Of a stretch of 5,681 nt of DNA, positions 4,586 to 5,681 are shown in pieces. Location: assembly GCA_021783385.1 (NCBI GenBank), contig JAJXTX010000170.1, positions 1 through 5,681 of the forward strand. The letters are read 5' to 3'. The stretch is from Pseudomonadota bacterium (lineage in GTDB: Bacteria > Pseudomonadota > Gammaproteobacteria > Xanthomonadales > Rhodanobacteraceae). The position numbers and the translations under genes were made by a program. The first letter of the stretch is position 1; each line of letters starts with the position of its first letter. The notes under the pieces were generated by a model. It was not told where the DNA came from. It saw only the letters and a program-made list of their open reading frames with translations, and searched no databases.

Positions 4586-5681
4586 TTGAACCTCGAATCA
4601 GGGACCGACATCACGCCAGCGCTGCGGATCATTCCGCGCGACCAGCACATCATTTCCCGCAAGAACATCAGCAACGCGGCGCTGCGCGTGCTGTACCGGC
4701 TGAACGAGGCCGGCTACACCGCCTACCTGGTGGGTGGTGCGGTACGTGACCTGCTGCTGGGCCTGCATCCTAAGGACTTCGACATCGCCACCAGCGCGAC
4801 GCCGGACGAGGTGAAGCGGTTGTTCCGCAACTGCCGCCTGATCGGCCGGCGCTTCCGCCTGGCGCACGTGGTGTTCGGCCCGGAGATCATCGAGGTGGCC
4901 ACTTTCCGCGGCCTCGGCGAGGAGGGTGGCGATGGCGACCGCCACATCGTCGACGGCCGCATCGTGCGCGACAACATCTGGGGCACCATTGAGGAGGACG
5001 CGATCCGCCGCGACTTCCGCGTCAATGCGATGTACTACGACATCAGCGATTTTTCGGTGCGCGACTACGTCGGCGGCATGCAGGATCTGCAGGATCGGGT
5101 GCTGCGGCTGATCGGCGATCCGGTGACCCGCTACCGCGAGGATCCGGTGCGCATGCTGCGCGCCGCGCGGCTGGCGGCCAAGCTCGACATGCGTATCGAC
5201 GCGGCCGCGATGGCGCCGTTCGAGTCGCTCGGGCCGCTGCTGGCGGATGCGGCGCCGGCGCGCCTGTTCGACGAATCGCTGAAGATGTTTCTCGGCGGCC
5301 AGGGCCTGAAAAGTTTTCGCATGCTGGAGCACTGCGGCCTGCTGAAATTCCTGTTTCCCGTCACCGCCCGCGCACTCGCGCGCGGTGACGAAGCGCTGCG
5401 CTCGCTGGTCGAGCAGGGCCTGGCGAATACCGATGCGCGCATCGCCGAAGACAAGTCGGTGACGCCGGCGTTCCTGTTTGCGGTGCTGCTGTGGGGCGAG
5501 GTGCGCGACGTGGCACAGCAATGGATGGCGCGCGGCCAGGAGAGCAGCGAGGCGTGGGCGCGCGCCGCGGCCCAGGTGGTGGCCGAACAGTGCCAGCGGG
5601 TGGCCATCCCGCGCCGGTTCACCCTGACGATGGAGGAGATCTGGTCGCTGCAGCCGCGCTTCGAGCAGATCCAGCGCAAGC
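4586..5681 (+). CDS. pcnB: Poly(A) polymerase I PcnB, 5' part (3' end outside window)
   Basis: The first 365 codons of PcnB, open to the right edge; roughly the last 80-100 residues of a protein of about 460 are missing. The enzyme adds 3' poly(A) tails that target bacterial RNAs for decay. The class II nucleotidyltransferase head is clear. LVGGAVRDLLLG is at 48-59, and DFDIAT has the catalytic pair D64/D66. RRFRLAHVVFG...IEVATFRG follows, then RRDFRVNAMYY (from 141) and RYREDPVRMLRA (182-193), which begins the RNA-binding helical region. Later NTDARI, PAFLFAVLLW and VAIPRRFTLTMEEIW match PcnB rather than CCA-adding enzymes. TTG at 4586 is preferred for its AAGGA; two earlier in-frame TTG codons (4541, 4544) lack such a site, and the frame is closed by TGA at 4508. 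The first 20 or so residues are poorly conserved, so the start is less certain than the identity. Confidence 0.95.
   Translation, partial: MNLESGTDITPALRIIPRDQHIISRKNISNAALRVLYRLNEAGYTAYLVGGAVRDLLLGLHPKDFDIATSATPDEVKRLFRNCRLIGRRFRLAHVVFGPEIIEVATFRGLGEEGGDGDRHIVDGRIVRDNIWGTIEEDAIRRDFRVNAMYYDISDFSVRDYVGGMQDLQDRVLRLIGDPVTRYREDPVRMLRAARLAAKLDMRIDAAAMAPFESLGPLLADAAPARLFDESLKMFLGGQGLKSFRMLEHCGLLKFLFPVTARALARGDEALRSLVEQGLANTDARIAEDKSVTPAFLFAVLLWGEVRDVAQQWMARGQESSEAWARAAAQVVAEQCQRVAIPRRFTLTMEEIWSLQPRFEQIQRK

Noticed and set aside
4534..4749. GTG-initiated 71-codon plus-strand frame at the pcnB start
   Set aside because: It is out of frame with the conserved PcnB motifs and has no ribosome-binding site or family resemblance.
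4598..5521. A 307-codon open frame on the minus strand opposite pcnB
   Set aside because: It is the complement of the conserved PcnB coding sequence, with low-complexity Arg/His/Gln content and no motif.
1..5681. CRISPR array, insertion sequence, prophage or defence island
   Set aside because: No spaced direct repeats, terminal inverted repeats, transposase or integrase genes are seen; the tRNA gene has no adjacent integrase or repeated 3' end.

Overview
The window is GC-rich, tightly packed chromosomal DNA from a gammaproteobacterium. It is most likely a member of the Xanthomonadales (Lysobacterales), of a Rhodanobacter/Dyella/Xanthomonas type. This rests on remembered similarity of the PcnB, FdxA, DapA and short BamC-like proteins to that group, not on a search. 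I see no insertion sequence, phage gene, CRISPR array or other accessory cargo. It reads as a conserved housekeeping region, and I did not find a new multi-gene system in it.

Layout, left to right. (1) On the minus strand, gcvR (glycine-cleavage repressor with two ACT domains), bcp (PrxQ-type peroxiredoxin) and the 5' part of a PIN-PhoH gene form a co-directional series. The PIN-PhoH gene runs off the left edge with its PIN domain in view and its PhoH ATPase domain outside. (2) On the plus strand, divergent from gcvR, lie dapA (dihydrodipicolinate synthase) and a bamC/nlpB-like lipoprotein gene. The divergent gcvR-bcp / dapA-bamC arrangement matches the order I recall for Escherichia coli, so it is an old conserved block. 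(3) A bidirectional hairpin terminator separates bamC from the convergent gene fdxA, which encodes a 7Fe ferredoxin of the Azotobacter FdI type. (4) Upstream of fdxA on the same strand is a complete tRNA-Glu gene (anticodon CTC) with encoded CCA and a good promoter that has a GC-rich discriminator. (5) Divergent from the tRNA, pcnB (poly(A) polymerase I) starts and runs off the right edge.

The genes serve separate core functions: lysine/peptidoglycan precursor synthesis (dapA), outer-membrane protein assembly (bamC), one-carbon regulation (gcvR), peroxide defence (bcp), electron transfer (fdxA), translation (tRNA-Glu) and RNA turnover (pcnB, and probably the PIN-PhoH protein).

The more interesting details are small. 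A long inverted repeat lies between gcvR and dapA. Three genes (gcvR, dapA, pcnB) appear to start with TTG. A possible 11-codon leader frame overlaps the dapA start. A hairpin abuts the bcp ribosome-binding site. DapA lacks several residues of the lysine-feedback site, Bcp lacks the usual resolving cysteine, and the BamC-like protein is only a little over half the E. coli length.
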